64,000 nucleotides of DNA, from positions 1 to 64,000 of the forward strand of contig NZ_JAUXZE010000102.1 of the NCBI RefSeq assembly GCF_030694085.1, written 5' to 3'. Numbering within the stretch: the first letter of the stretch is position 1; each line of letters opens with the position of its first letter. A program made the translations under genes and the position numbers. The DNA is from Tabrizicola sp. (GTDB lineage Bacteria; Pseudomonadota; Alphaproteobacteria; Rhodobacterales; Rhodobacteraceae). Of the stretch, positions 34,835-43,196 are shown piece by piece. The notes under the pieces are model-generated. The model did not search any database. It saw nothing but the letters and a program-made list of their open reading frames with translations, and was not told the origin of the DNA.

Positions 34835-35314
34835 TCAGCCGCGGCTGTTCTGCTTCAGAAGCCGGGCCTTGTCGCGGTCCCAGTCGCGCTTGGCGCTGGT
34901 CTCGCGCTTGTCGGCCAGCTTCTTGCCCTTTGCGATCCCGAGCTTAAGTTTCACGATCCCGCGGTCGTTGAAGTACATCTTCATCGGAACGATGGTCATG
35001 CCCTCGCGGCCCACCGCCGACCACAGGCGCGACAATTCCTTCTTCGACACCAGAAGCTTGCGCCGCCGCCGTTCGTCATGCCCGAAGGTCTTGGCCTGCA
35101 GATAGGGCGCGATGTAGCCGTTGATCAGCCAAAGCTCGCCGCCTTCCACGGATGCATAGCTTTCCGCGATGTTCGACCCGCCCTGGCGCAGGCTTTTCAC
35201 CTCGGACCCGAACAGCATGATGCCGGCCTCAAGATCGCTTTCGATCGAGTAATCGAAACGCGCCCGCCGGTTTTCGGCGATCAGCTTGGAGTTGGGATCG
35301 GACTTGGCCACCAT
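34835..35314 (-). CDS. smpB: SsrA-binding protein SmpB
   Basis: A 159-residue tmRNA-binding protein. Conserved pieces are IAENRRARFDYSIE, GIMLFGSEVKSLRQG, SYASVEGGELWLINGYI, ERRRRKLLVSKKEL and the basic tail GKKLADKRETSAKRDWDRDKARLL. With tmRNA it rescues stalled ribosomes by trans-translation. Length and ends are normal. Confidence 0.97.
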   Translation of the reverse strand: MVAKSDPNSKLIAENRRARFDYSIESDLEAGIMLFGSEVKSLRQGGSNIAESYASVEGGELWLINGYIAPYLQAKTFGHDERRRRKLLVSKKELSRLWSAVGREGMTIVPMKMYFNDRGIVKLKLGIAKGKKLADKRETSAKRDWDRDKARLLKQNSRG

Positions 35315-35363
35315 GATGATCGTCAGATAAGGTCTGGGGCAGGCTTAGTCCAGAAGGCACGCC

Positions 35364-35804
35364 ATGTTACTGCAAATTGCCCTGGGGTCCGGGCTGCTGG
35401 TCCTGAACGTGCTGGTCATGGCCGTGGCGGCGCTGCTGCTGGAAAGTGCTTTCCGGGTGGCGCATCCTTGGCTGGTCCGTCCGCCGCAGCGGTTGAAGCT
35501 GCTTCTCTTGCTGGTGGCCGTGGGGGTCTGGGTGCTGCTGGTGCTGACCGTGAACATCTGGATCTGGGCCTATGTCCTGTTCGAGACCGGGGTCTTCAAG
35601 TCGATGGAGGAGTCGCTTTACTTCGCCATCGTGGCCTTTTCGACCCTGGGGTTGGGGGATGTTGTGCCGACGGACGAATGGCGCATCTTCTCGGCGATGG
35701 CTGCGGTAAATGGCCTGCTCAGCTTCGGCCTCTTGACCGCGCTCCTGGTCGAGGCGCTGCGCCAGGTTCGACTGGCGCAGCTGGAAATGCGGCACAAGGG
35801 CTAG
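35364..35804 (+). CDS. Two-helix ion channel protein
   Basis: A 146-residue protein with three or four hydrophobic helices and a pore loop. The pore region YFAIVAFSTLGLGDVVPTDEWR fits the Ion_trans_2 (two-transmembrane potassium-channel) family; the selectivity filter reads TLGLGD where classical K+ channels have TVGYGD. The pore helix and following helix (LLSFGLLTALLVEALRQV) are intact. It has no RCK/TrkA domain. Probably a tetrameric cation channel in the inner membrane; selectivity is uncertain because of the changed filter. Confidence 0.82.
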   Translation: MLLQIALGSGLLVLNVLVMAVAALLLESAFRVAHPWLVRPPQRLKLLLLLVAVGVWVLLVLTVNIWIWAYVLFETGVFKSMEESLYFAIVAFSTLGLGDVVPTDEWRIFSAMAAVNGLLSFGLLTALLVEALRQVRLAQLEMRHKG

Positions 35805-35819
35805 CCGTCCGCCCGGAAC

Positions 35820-35845
35820 GTAGGGCGGGCAATCTGCCCACCTAC
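35820..35845. repeat. GTAGG...CCTAC hairpin between convergent genes
   Basis: GTAGG (35820-35824) pairs with CCTAC (35841-35845), and GGGCA (35827-35831) with TGCCC (35835-35839). It is an imperfect copy of the perfect hairpin at 41099-41126. It ends the channel gene and overlaps the stop of the transglycosylase, so it may terminate both. Confidence 0.6.
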
Positions 35846-37776
35846 CCTTTCAATTCGTCGGTGATCCTGACAGGTCCCACCGCGCCTTTCAGCTTGGCAC
35901 GGTAGATCACCACGCCCTCGGCCACCCGCATCACATAAGTGCGCGTCTCGGCAAAGGGGATGGTCTCGACCCAGTCGACCACATCCACGTCCGGTCGGCG
36001 GGGATCGCCGAATTCGCCGATCCAGCGGCGCGGACGACCGGGTCCTGCGTTATAGCCCGAGGCGATCAGCGCGATCGAGGGGCCGAATTCTCCGGCCATC
36101 TCGGCAAGGTAGGCCGATCCCATCGCGACGTTGTAGGCCGGGTCCGAGATCAGCTTGGCAGCATCGAAGGGCTTGCCCAGTTTCCCGGCCATCAGCTTTG
36201 CCGTCCCCGGCAGGACCTGCATCAGGCCCCGCGCATCGGCGGATGAACGGGCGGCAGGGTCGAACTCGCTTTCCCTCCGTGCGATCGACAGGGCCAGTGC
36301 CCGGCTGACCTTCAGCCCGTCGGGCACGAAGTCCGGGATCGGGTAATAGGCGTGCGGCAGGATCACCCCGCGTTCGGCTGCCTGCTTCGCGACCAGGACG
36401 GCCAGGTGCGGTTCACCCCATGCCAGTGTCATGTCTGCCATCTGGGCAAGGCCCGTTGCGTCCTGGCTTTCGCCAAGGTGCAACAGAAACCGCTTGGCCA
36501 GCGTCTTGTCCCCGGCCTTGCGCAGAAGCTCTGCCGCGGCCAGCACCGACGACTGAGTGAATTTCGCCCCGCGCCAGTCGGGGGTGCCGGGCCGGGCCAG
36601 AAGGCCCGCATCCAGCGACAGCCCCAGCCGCTCGGCGGCAAGCAACCCGTAGAACGCGGTCTGGTGCGCCGCCGCCGCCTTGTAGCTGGCGGTGCCGTCC
36701 TGGCCCGCCGCCTCTTGCGCCCGACCGATCCAGTAATGTGCCCGCGCCAGGCTGATTGGCGTAGAGACCCCGGCCAGCAGGTGCTGGAAATGCTTCTGCG
36801 CCGCCCCCGGATCGTTCAGCCGGCGCAGCGCGATGAAGCCCGCCAGGAATTCGAGATCGGCATAGGCCGAGGCACCGCCGTCCACCGGGATATGATGGTT
36901 CGCGGCGATCCGGTAGGCCTCCTTGGCGCGACCCTGCCGCATCAGCCAGCGCGCCAGCAACGCGCGGCGTTCGGCCCAGGGCTTCGCGCGGCCCAGGCCT
37001 TCGGCCGATTTCGAGCGTTCCAGGATCAGCTCCGCCGCCTCGTCGTAGAGGTCCTTCTTCATTCGCCAGATGAAGCGGTCGTAGGCCAGGCCCGCATCCC
37101 CGGCCTTGGCCTTCGGCACCGCCTCGATCAGCCCGCTCACGCCCTTGCTTTCCGCCTGCAGGGCCAGCCGCGCGCGCGCCAGAACCTGAAGGTCTCGGGA
37201 CACCCTGGGCAGCATCCGTTCAGCTTCCCTGGTCCTGCCTTCCCAAAGCAGGGTGTCCAGCCGCAACTCATGCACAAAGCCGACCGCCTCGGGGGCAAGG
37301 CCGATCAGTTCCTTCTCCTGGTCGGGCGAGAAGGGCAGCGAAGCCCAGGCCCGCATCGCTTCGGTCTCGGCATCGGCGGCGCGACCGGCGGCCTGCAAGG
37401 CCCGGACATAGGCGATGGCCCCAACGCCGGTTTCCGGGGGGCCGGCATCGAACCAGGCGATCACGCGGGCAGGGTCTGTCGACCGCGCGACGGCCTCCTC
37501 CCCCTTCTCACGCAAAAGCGGCAAGCCAGGCCAGTCCGGCCGACGCCTGAGGAAGTCCTCATAGTCGCCCAACCGCCCCGCGCCTGCCCGAAGGCGCTGC
37601 CAGTCGATCACGTCACGCCCGACGCCCGAAGGCGCCACGGCCAGCGCGCCGTCGAAATCCTTGCCCGCGGCCAGCTCCAGCGCCGTCCGCATCGCCTGTG
37701 TCGTGTCTGCTGCTGCCGCAAGCGTCTGGAGGCCAAGGGCCAGGACCAGCGCCCGGATCATGTTCTTGCTGCTCAT
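35842..37776 (-). CDS. slt: Soluble lytic murein transglycosylase, Slt70 type
   Basis: A 644-residue exported enzyme. After a signal peptide (MIRALVLALGLQTLAAAADT) come about 430 residues of helical TPR-like repeats forming the Slt70 doughnut, then the lysozyme-like domain: RRESEFDPAARSSADARGLM holds the catalytic glutamate, followed by PGTAKLMAG, NVAMGSAYLAEM and IASGYNAGPGRPRRWI. It cleaves glycan strands to 1,6-anhydro-muropeptides in the periplasm. It is divergent from dapA. Confidence 0.94.
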   Translation of the reverse strand: MSSKNMIRALVLALGLQTLAAAADTTQAMRTALELAAGKDFDGALAVAPSGVGRDVIDWQRLRAGAGRLGDYEDFLRRRPDWPGLPLLREKGEEAVARSTDPARVIAWFDAGPPETGVGAIAYVRALQAAGRAADAETEAMRAWASLPFSPDQEKELIGLAPEAVGFVHELRLDTLLWEGRTREAERMLPRVSRDLQVLARARLALQAESKGVSGLIEAVPKAKAGDAGLAYDRFIWRMKKDLYDEAAELILERSKSAEGLGRAKPWAERRALLARWLMRQGRAKEAYRIAANHHIPVDGGASAYADLEFLAGFIALRRLNDPGAAQKHFQHLLAGVSTPISLARAHYWIGRAQEAAGQDGTASYKAAAAHQTAFYGLLAAERLGLSLDAGLLARPGTPDWRGAKFTQSSVLAAAELLRKAGDKTLAKRFLLHLGESQDATGLAQMADMTLAWGEPHLAVLVAKQAAERGVILPHAYYPIPDFVPDGLKVSRALALSIARRESEFDPAARSSADARGLMQVLPGTAKLMAGKLGKPFDAAKLISDPAYNVAMGSAYLAEMAGEFGPSIALIASGYNAGPGRPRRWIGEFGDPRRPDVDVVDWVETIPFAETRTYVMRVAEGVVIYRAKLKGAVGPVRITDELKG

Positions 37777-37910
37777 GCTGCTGAATCTGCCTGACTGCCG
37801 GCCTGTGGACAACCCACGAGTGCGTTAATGCGCAAGACTTGGCATCGGGACTGCCAGCCGCTATGAGAAGCGCGCTTACGGGCAATATCGCCCATCATAG
37901 GAGAAGCGTC

Positions 37911-38783
37911 ATGATCAGAGGGTCCCTTCCTGCCCTGGTGACGCCGTTCAAGAACGGCGAACTGGATCTGGTGACGCTGAAGAAACTTGTCGACTGGCAC
38001 ATCGCCGAAGGCTCGCACGGGATCGTGCCAGTTGGAACAACCGGGGAAAGCCCGACGCTTTCCCATGCCGAGCATCAGAAGGTCATCGAAGAGGTCGTCG
38101 CCGCCGTTGCGGGCCGCATCCCGGTGATTGCCGGGGCGGGGTCGAACAACACCGTCGAAGGCATCAGCCTGATGCGCCATGCCGAAAAGGTCGGCGCGAC
38201 CGCCGCGCTGGTCGTGACGCCCTATTACAACAAGCCCACGCAAGCGGGCCTGATCGCGCATTACACCGCACTGCACGACTGCTGCAGCCTGCCGATCGTG
38301 ATCTACAACATCCCCGGCCGGTCGGTCGTGGACATGACGCCGGAAACGATGGGCACGCTTGCGAAGCTGCCGCGGATCATCGGCGTCAAGGATGCCACCG
38401 GCAAGATCGAGCGCGTCAGCCAGCAGCGCGCGTCCTGCGGGGCGGACTTCATCCAGCTTTCCGGCGAAGATGCGACGGCGCTGGGTTTCAATGCGCATGG
38501 CGGCGTCGGTTGCATCAGCGTGACCGCGAACGTCGCCCCGCGCCTCTGCGCCGAGTTCCAGGAGGCGACGCTGCGCGGCGACTACTCCAAGGCGCTGGAA
38601 TATCAGGACAAGCTGATGCCGCTGCACGAGGCGATCTTCATCGAACCCGGTCTCGTCGGCGCGAAGTACGGGTTGTCGCTTCTCGGTCTGTGCTCGGAAG
38701 AGGTGCGCCTGCCGCTGGTGGGCCTGACCGATGGCACCAAGGCCAGGATCAAGGCCGCGATGAAGCACGCCGGGCTGATCTGA
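37911..38783 (+). CDS. dapA: 4-hydroxy-tetrahydrodipicolinate synthase
   Basis: A 290-residue TIM-barrel aldolase that condenses pyruvate with aspartate semialdehyde in lysine/diaminopimelate synthesis. The Schiff-base lysine is Lys160 (IIGVKDATGK), the proton-relay tyrosine Tyr132 (IYNIPGRSV) with Arg137, and GTTGESPTLSHAEH is the N-terminal signature. ATG at 37911 follows AGGAGAAG. The DAP it makes feeds the cell wall, consistent with the divergent slt neighbour. The downstream 365 bases contain an intergenic repeat. Confidence 0.97.
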   Translation: MIRGSLPALVTPFKNGELDLVTLKKLVDWHIAEGSHGIVPVGTTGESPTLSHAEHQKVIEEVVAAVAGRIPVIAGAGSNNTVEGISLMRHAEKVGATAALVVTPYYNKPTQAGLIAHYTALHDCCSLPIVIYNIPGRSVVDMTPETMGTLAKLPRIIGVKDATGKIERVSQQRASCGADFIQLSGEDATALGFNAHGGVGCISVTANVAPRLCAEFQEATLRGDYSKALEYQDKLMPLHEAIFIEPGLVGAKYGLSLLGLCSEEVRLPLVGLTDGTKARIKAAMKHAGLI

Positions 38784-39148
38784 GCCGCCACTCGTCCACG
38801 CGTGTCCTGTTCTCCTCGCCGGGTCGCCCCCGACGAGGAGACGCAGTCGAACGAGGAGGCTCGCCGAAGCTCCGGCGCGGTCACGCCCGTGCTGCGATTC
38901 GCGCCTGAGGGTTAACCGCCCCTCTGTCCCGCGCGCGTATGGACGGAAACCAGACGCAAGGAAGACAGAAGGAAGACTGCCGTCTCCATCGGAAAACGTC
39001 GGGATTATCCCAGCGTTTCAAGGCAATTCCAGCTTCCGCCGCCCCCCGTTGCGTGCCCCTTCAAGATTCCCCCGTTCACCCTTCCTTAACCCCGCCCCGC
39101 TTGCCATTCTCTCTGCCCCGTGGTCACCCTCCCGCGATGGAGGACCCC
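38784..39148. other. Intergenic region after dapA
   Basis: No gene is supported here. The first 80 bases carry the CTCCTCG/CGAGGAG repeat (separate entry). The middle has a short poorly biased stretch, and the last 80 bases, including CCTTCCTTAACCCCGCCCC, lead to the RBS of the next gene. The frame of the downstream gene stays open through part of this region but gives a protein-unlike sequence. Confidence 0.6.
38811..38862 (+). repeat. CTCCTCG/CGAGGAG intergenic element, copy A
   Basis: It begins CTCCTCGCCGGG and contains CGACGAGGAGACGCAG, then CGAACGAGGAG. It aligns well with the minus-strand copy at 45784-45843 (CTCCTCGCTGGGG, CGACGAGGAGACGAAG, CGAACGAGGAG). The terminal CTCCTCG and CGAGGAG are inverted, so it can fold into a hairpin. 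It lies 28 bases after dapA. Confidence 0.65.
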
Positions 39149-40177
39149 ATGCGCAGCTCGAAAACCATTCACGTCATTTCCGCCCATGCCGAGGGCGAGG
39201 TAGGCGATGTCATCGTCGGCGGTGTCACGCCGCCTCCGGGCGCGACCTTGTGGGAGATGCGCGACGCCTTGTGGCGCGACCAGACCCTGCGCAATTTCGT
39301 CCTGAACGAACCGCGCGGCGGGGTGTTCCGGCACGTCAACCTTCTGGTCCCGCCCAAGGACCCCCGCGCCCAGATGGGCTTCATCATCATGGAGCCCGAG
39401 GACAACCCGCCGATGTCCGGCTCGAACTCGATCTGCGTGGCGACCGTGCTGCTGGACAGCGGGATCATCCCGATGACCGAACCCGTGACCGAGATGGTGT
39501 TGGAAGCGCCGGGGGGACTGGTGACCGTCCGTGCCGACTGCCGCCACGGCAAGGCCGAACGCATCCACGTCCGCAACCTTCCCTCCTTCGCCGACCGGCT
39601 GGATGTGCCGCTGGACGTGCCGGGCGTCGGTCGGCTGACCGTGGACACGGCCTATGGCGCCGACAGTTTCGTCGTGGTGGACGCCGAGGCCCTGGGCTTC
39701 ACCCATGCGCCCGAGGACGCACATGCGATGGCAAGGCTGGGCGTCCAGATCACCACCGCGGCGGATGAGCAACTGGGGTTCCACCACCCGGAAAACCCTG
39801 ATTGGACACATTTTTCCTTCTGCCTCTTCGCGGGCCCCTTAACCCGTGTGGCCGACGGATGGGAGACGAAACACGCCGTCTCGGTCCGCCCCGGCAAGAT
39901 CGACCGATCCCCCACCGGCACTGCCGTCTCGGCCCGCCTCGCGATCCTTGCGGCGCGGGGCCAGATAGGTCCGGGCGAGGTGCTGCGCGCGTATTCGCTG
40001 ATCGGCGGGCAATTCGAAGGACGGATCGTCGGGGCCGCGAAGGTCGGCGACCTGAATGCCATCCTCCCCGAAATCTCGGGCCGCGCCTGGATCACCGGCA
40101 CGCACCAGCACATGCTGGATCCAGCCGATCCCTGGCCGCAAGGCTACCGGCTGTCCGACACCTGGGGTGCTCGGTAA
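39149..40177 (+). CDS. Proline racemase-family enzyme (possible trans-3-hydroxyproline dehydratase)
   Basis: A 342-residue member of the proline racemase superfamily. The first catalytic loop reads PPMSGSNSICVATVLL with Ser90 where racemases and 4-hydroxyproline epimerases have Cys; the second reads KIDRSPTGTAVSARLA with Thr256 where they have Cys. Thr at the second site is known from trans-3-hydroxy-L-proline dehydratases, so a dehydratase or another reaction is likelier than racemisation; Ser at the first is a further change. ATG at 39149 has GGAGG before it. No hydroxyproline genes are adjacent. Confidence 0.82.
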   Translation: MRSSKTIHVISAHAEGEVGDVIVGGVTPPPGATLWEMRDALWRDQTLRNFVLNEPRGGVFRHVNLLVPPKDPRAQMGFIIMEPEDNPPMSGSNSICVATVLLDSGIIPMTEPVTEMVLEAPGGLVTVRADCRHGKAERIHVRNLPSFADRLDVPLDVPGVGRLTVDTAYGADSFVVVDAEALGFTHAPEDAHAMARLGVQITTAADEQLGFHHPENPDWTHFSFCLFAGPLTRVADGWETKHAVSVRPGKIDRSPTGTAVSARLAILAARGQIGPGEVLRAYSLIGGQFEGRIVGAAKVGDLNAILPEISGRAWITGTHQHMLDPADPWPQGYRLSDTWGAR

Positions 40178-40179
40178 TG

Positions 40180-40247
40180 CTTGTCGAGCGCTTTGTACGC
40201 TCCTCGCTCAGCGTCACCAACGCGTGCGCGCAGGGCTCGAGGAGGAT
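40180..40247 (+). repeat. CTCCTCG/CGAGGAG intergenic element, copy D (divergent)
   Basis: It contains GCTCCTCGCTCAGCG and, 30 bases later, GGCTCGAGGAGG followed by GCTTG, similar in arrangement to the element at 53803-53872 but poorly conserved in the middle. Its right end GGAGGA doubles as the ribosome-binding site of the next gene. Confidence 0.4.
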
Positions 40248-40250
40248 TGC

Positions 40251-41102
40251 TTGCCCCTGACCGACAACCAGCGCGGCGCGCTTTACATGACCGCCTCCAT
40301 GGCGGGCTTCGCGGTCGAAGACGTCTTCGTCAAGGCTGCCGCAGCAAGCCTTCCCCTGGGCCAGGTGCTGCTGACCATCGGATTTGTCGGCATGCTGGTC
40401 TTTGCCGCGATGGCTGTCAGCAAGGGCGAGGCGTTGCTGCCCGCCGCCTTCCTGTCGCGCCCCATGCTGGTCCGTTGCGGATTCGAGATCACGGGCCGGC
40501 TCTTCTATGGCCTGGCAATCACCCTGACGGCGCTGTCAACCACCTCGGCGATCCTGCAGGCCACGCCCCTGGTCGTCGTCGCCGGTGCCGCACTGGTCTT
40601 TGGCGAAAGGGTCAGCCCGCACCGCTGGCTTGCCGTGCTGCTGGGCTTTCTGGGGGTCCTGGTCATCCTGCGCCCGGGCTCGGACTTCTCTGCACTCTCG
40701 CTCCTCGCCGTCGTCGGCCTTCTGGGCTTTGCCGGACGGGATCTCGCCACACGGGCCGCGCCCAGCGGGCTGTCCAACCGCCAGCTTGGCGCATTGGGCT
40801 TTGCGATGCTGGCGACGGCCGGGGCGATCCTGCTCGTCTTCAGCGGCGGCGCGACGGTTCCCACACAATCGGGCCTGGCCTACCTGACCGGAGGAACCGT
40901 CTTCGGCGTTCTCGGCTACCATGCCCTGACCTATGCCATGCGGACGGGTGAAGTCTCGGCCGTTACGCCTTTCCGCTACACCCGGCTGATCTTTGCTATG
41001 GTGCTGGCGATGCTCCTCTTCGCAGAGCGCCCGGACCTTGCAACATGGGTCGGCGCGGCGCTGGTCGTGGGGTCGGGAATCTTTGCGCTGACCCGAAAGT
41101 AG
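40251..41102 (+). CDS. EamA-family (DMT) transporter, TTG start
   Basis: A 283-residue protein of ten helices: LSTTSAILQATPLVVVAGAALV in the first repeat and GEVSAVTPFRYTRLIFAMVL in the second. The start is probably TTG at 40251 (LPLTDNQRGAL), because GAGGAGGA lies four bases upstream; ATG at 40287 would cut into the first helix. The stop codon TAG is inside the left arm of a terminator hairpin. Its closest likeness is to EamA proteins of unknown substrate. Confidence 0.85.
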   Translation: MPLTDNQRGALYMTASMAGFAVEDVFVKAAAASLPLGQVLLTIGFVGMLVFAAMAVSKGEALLPAAFLSRPMLVRCGFEITGRLFYGLAITLTALSTTSAILQATPLVVVAGAALVFGERVSPHRWLAVLLGFLGVLVILRPGSDFSALSLLAVVGLLGFAGRDLATRAAPSGLSNRQLGALGFAMLATAGAILLVFSGGATVPTQSGLAYLTGGTVFGVLGYHALTYAMRTGEVSAVTPFRYTRLIFAMVLAMLLFAERPDLATWVGAALVVGSGIFALTRK

Positions 41103-41126
41103 GGTGGGCGATACCGCCCACCCTAC
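41099..41126. terminator. Perfect 12-bp hairpin between convergent EamA and mcl1 genes
   Basis: GTAGGGTGGGCG (41099-41110) pairs exactly with CGCCCACCCTAC (41115-41126) around ATAC. It overlaps the EamA stop and lies eight bases from the mcl1 stop, so it can serve both directions. The same core, GTAGG...GCCC...CCTAC, recurs at 35820-35845. Confidence 0.7.
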
Positions 41127-41133
41127 GCTTGCG

Positions 41134-42090
41134 CTACCCGCCGATCAGTTCCGCCTGCCGCACGATCACTTCGGCCTGCCGCATGCTTGCGATGTCCACC
41201 AGCCGCCCCTTGTAGACCGCCGCGCCCTGGCCTGCCGCCTTTGCCGCCTCCATCGCCGCCAGGATCTCGCGCGCCTCGGTCACCGCCGCCTCGGAGGGCG
41301 TGAAGACCTCGTTCGCCAGAGACACCTGTTTGGGGTGGATCGCCCATTTCCCGACCATCCCCAACGTCGCCGACCGCCGTGCCTGGGCCTTGAAGCCCTC
41401 TTCGTCGCTGAAATCGCCGAAGGGTCCGTCCACCGGCAAAACGCCATGTGTCCGGCAAGCCGCCACGATTGCCGCCTGCGCCCAGTGCCAGGGGTCGGAC
41501 CAGTATTTCGCCCCCTCGCGGTGCATGTAGTAATTCTCCTGCGTCCCGCCGATGCCGGTGGTCTGCATCCCCATGCTGGCAGCAAAATCCGCCGCCCCCA
41601 GGCTCATCGCCTGCAACCGGGGGCTACTGGCCGCGATCTCTTCGACATGGGCGATCCCCGCCGCCGTTTCGATGATCACCTCAAGGCTGATCCGCTTTGT
41701 CCGCCCCGCCGCAGCCTCGCAGGCCGTCACGAGGGCATCCACCGCATAGACATCCGCCGCGCAGCCGACTTTGGGGATCATGATCTGGTCCAGCCTTGGA
41801 CCCGCCTGTTCCAAGAGGTCCACCACGTCGCGATACCAGAACGGCGTGTCGAGGCCGTTGATCCGCACGCTCAGCGTCTTTCGGCCCCAGTCCACCTCCG
41901 AGATTGCCTTGATGATGTTCGCCCGGGCCTGCGGCTTGTCCGCCGGGGCGACCGAATCCTCCAGGTCCAGGTTGATCACATCCGCCGCACCAGCCGCCAT
42001 CTTGGCGAAAAGCTCGGGTCGCGAGCCGGGGCCGAAAAGCTGGCAGCGGTTCGGGCGGGCGGGGGCGGCTGGTTGCAGGCGGAAGCTCAT
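41134..42090 (-). CDS. mcl1: L-malyl-CoA/beta-methylmalyl-CoA lyase
   Basis: A 318-residue HpcH/HpaI-type lyase. It opens MSFRLQPAAPARPNRCQLFG and has the metal and CoA motifs INLDLEDSVAP, EVIIETAAGIAHVEE and MSLGAADFAASMGMQTTGIG, all as in Rhodobacter sphaeroides Mcl1. It cleaves (3S)-malyl-CoA to acetyl-CoA and glyoxylate and beta-methylmalyl-CoA to propionyl-CoA and glyoxylate, steps of the ethylmalonyl-CoA pathway. Length equals the characterised enzyme. ATG at 42090 is chosen; the upstream extension is unlike the family. Divergent from the dipeptide epimerase. Confidence 0.95.
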   Translation of the reverse strand: MSFRLQPAAPARPNRCQLFGPGSRPELFAKMAAGAADVINLDLEDSVAPADKPQARANIIKAISEVDWGRKTLSVRINGLDTPFWYRDVVDLLEQAGPRLDQIMIPKVGCAADVYAVDALVTACEAAAGRTKRISLEVIIETAAGIAHVEEIAASSPRLQAMSLGAADFAASMGMQTTGIGGTQENYYMHREGAKYWSDPWHWAQAAIVAACRTHGVLPVDGPFGDFSDEEGFKAQARRSATLGMVGKWAIHPKQVSLANEVFTPSEAAVTEAREILAAMEAAKAAGQGAAVYKGRLVDIASMRQAEVIVRQAELIGG

Positions 42091-42229
42091 GGGGATTCCT
42101 GTGGGTAAGGATATTACGTGGGTTGCTGGCCCAGGGTTATTATGTTGCGTGCCGCAGTGCAACATTCCATTTGCGCTTGCAGAAACCTTGCGCCTTCCAC
42201 CGCCCGCTCCGGCTCGCTAAAGTCAGCGC

Positions 42230-43192
42230 ATGATCACCGCCCAGGCCGAGACGTTCCCGCTTCGCAACCCGTTCACCATTTCGCGTGGCTCCAAGACCGA
42301 GGCGCGGGTGGTCACCGCAACCGTCACGCGCGGTGGCCATCGCGGTTGGGGCGAAGGGCTGCCCTATCCCCGCTATGGCGCGACAGTGGAGGCGGCCATT
42401 GCCGCCATTCTCGCGTTGCCGGAAGCGATCACGCGGCGCGAGTTGCAGACGGTCATGACACCCGGCGCCGCCCGGAACGCGGTGGATTGCGCGCTCTGGG
42501 ATCTTGAGGCGAAGGCTTCCGGCAAGCCGGTCTGGCGGCTTGCGGGCCTTGCCGAACCGAGGCCGGTAGAGATTGCCTTTACCCTCTCTCTCGATACTCC
42601 CGAGGCCATGCGCGCTGCTGCCGCCCGCAATGCGCACCGGGCGGTTCTGAAGGTCAAGCTTGGAACCCCCGCCGACATGCCGCGGATCGAGGCGGTGCGA
42701 CAGGGAGCGCCGAACGTCCGGCTCATCGTCGATGCGAACGAGGGCTGGACGCCGGAGGTATACTCCGACCTTGCGCCACACCTGATCCGCCTGGGAGTGG
42801 AAATGGTGGAACAGCCGCTGCCGCAGGGGGCCGAAGACATGCTGGCCGAGATTGCCCGCCCGCTGCCAGTCTGCGCCGATGAAAGCGCCCATGACGCGGA
42901 CTCGTTGCCCGGGCTTCTGGGCAAGTACGACGTCGTGAACCTGAAGCTGGACAAGACCGGGGGCCTGACCGAGGCGCTTCGGGCACGGGACGAGGCGCTG
43001 CGGTTGGGGCTGCGGGTGATGGTCGGCTGCATGATCTCGACCTCGCTTTCCATGGCCCCGGCGATCCTGGTGGCCCAAGGGGCCGACTGGTCTGACCTTG
43101 ACGGCCCCTCCGACATGGCGCAGGACCGCGACCATCCGGTCACCTACGACGACCGCCACATCCATCCGGCTTCGCCGCTTCTATGGGGATAA
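42230..43192 (+). CDS. Dipeptide epimerase (L-Ala-D/L-Glu type), enolase superfamily
   Basis: A 320-residue enolase-superfamily enzyme. LKVKLG has the KxK catalytic lysine, VDANEGW, VEQPLP and CADES give the three metal ligands (Asp, Glu, Asp), and NLKLDKTGGL has the second catalytic lysine, the layout of YcjG/YkfB L-Ala-D/L-Glu epimerases. In marine proteobacteria the family member DgcA works in D-glutamate use. It is followed five bases later by a D-amino-acid transaminase, which fits recycling of D-Glu from murein peptides. Divergent from mcl1. Confidence 0.88.
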   Translation: MITAQAETFPLRNPFTISRGSKTEARVVTATVTRGGHRGWGEGLPYPRYGATVEAAIAAILALPEAITRRELQTVMTPGAARNAVDCALWDLEAKASGKPVWRLAGLAEPRPVEIAFTLSLDTPEAMRAAAARNAHRAVLKVKLGTPADMPRIEAVRQGAPNVRLIVDANEGWTPEVYSDLAPHLIRLGVEMVEQPLPQGAEDMLAEIARPLPVCADESAHDADSLPGLLGKYDVVNLKLDKTGGLTEALRARDEALRLGLRVMVGCMISTSLSMAPAILVAQGADWSDLDGPSDMAQDRDHPVTYDDRHIHPASPLLWG

Positions 43193-43196
43193 CAGC

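Noticed and set aside
37801..37830. Another copy of the GTGGACA palindrome near CTGTGGACAACC before dapA
   Set aside because: Only the half-site is shared; the rest of the 75-base element is absent.
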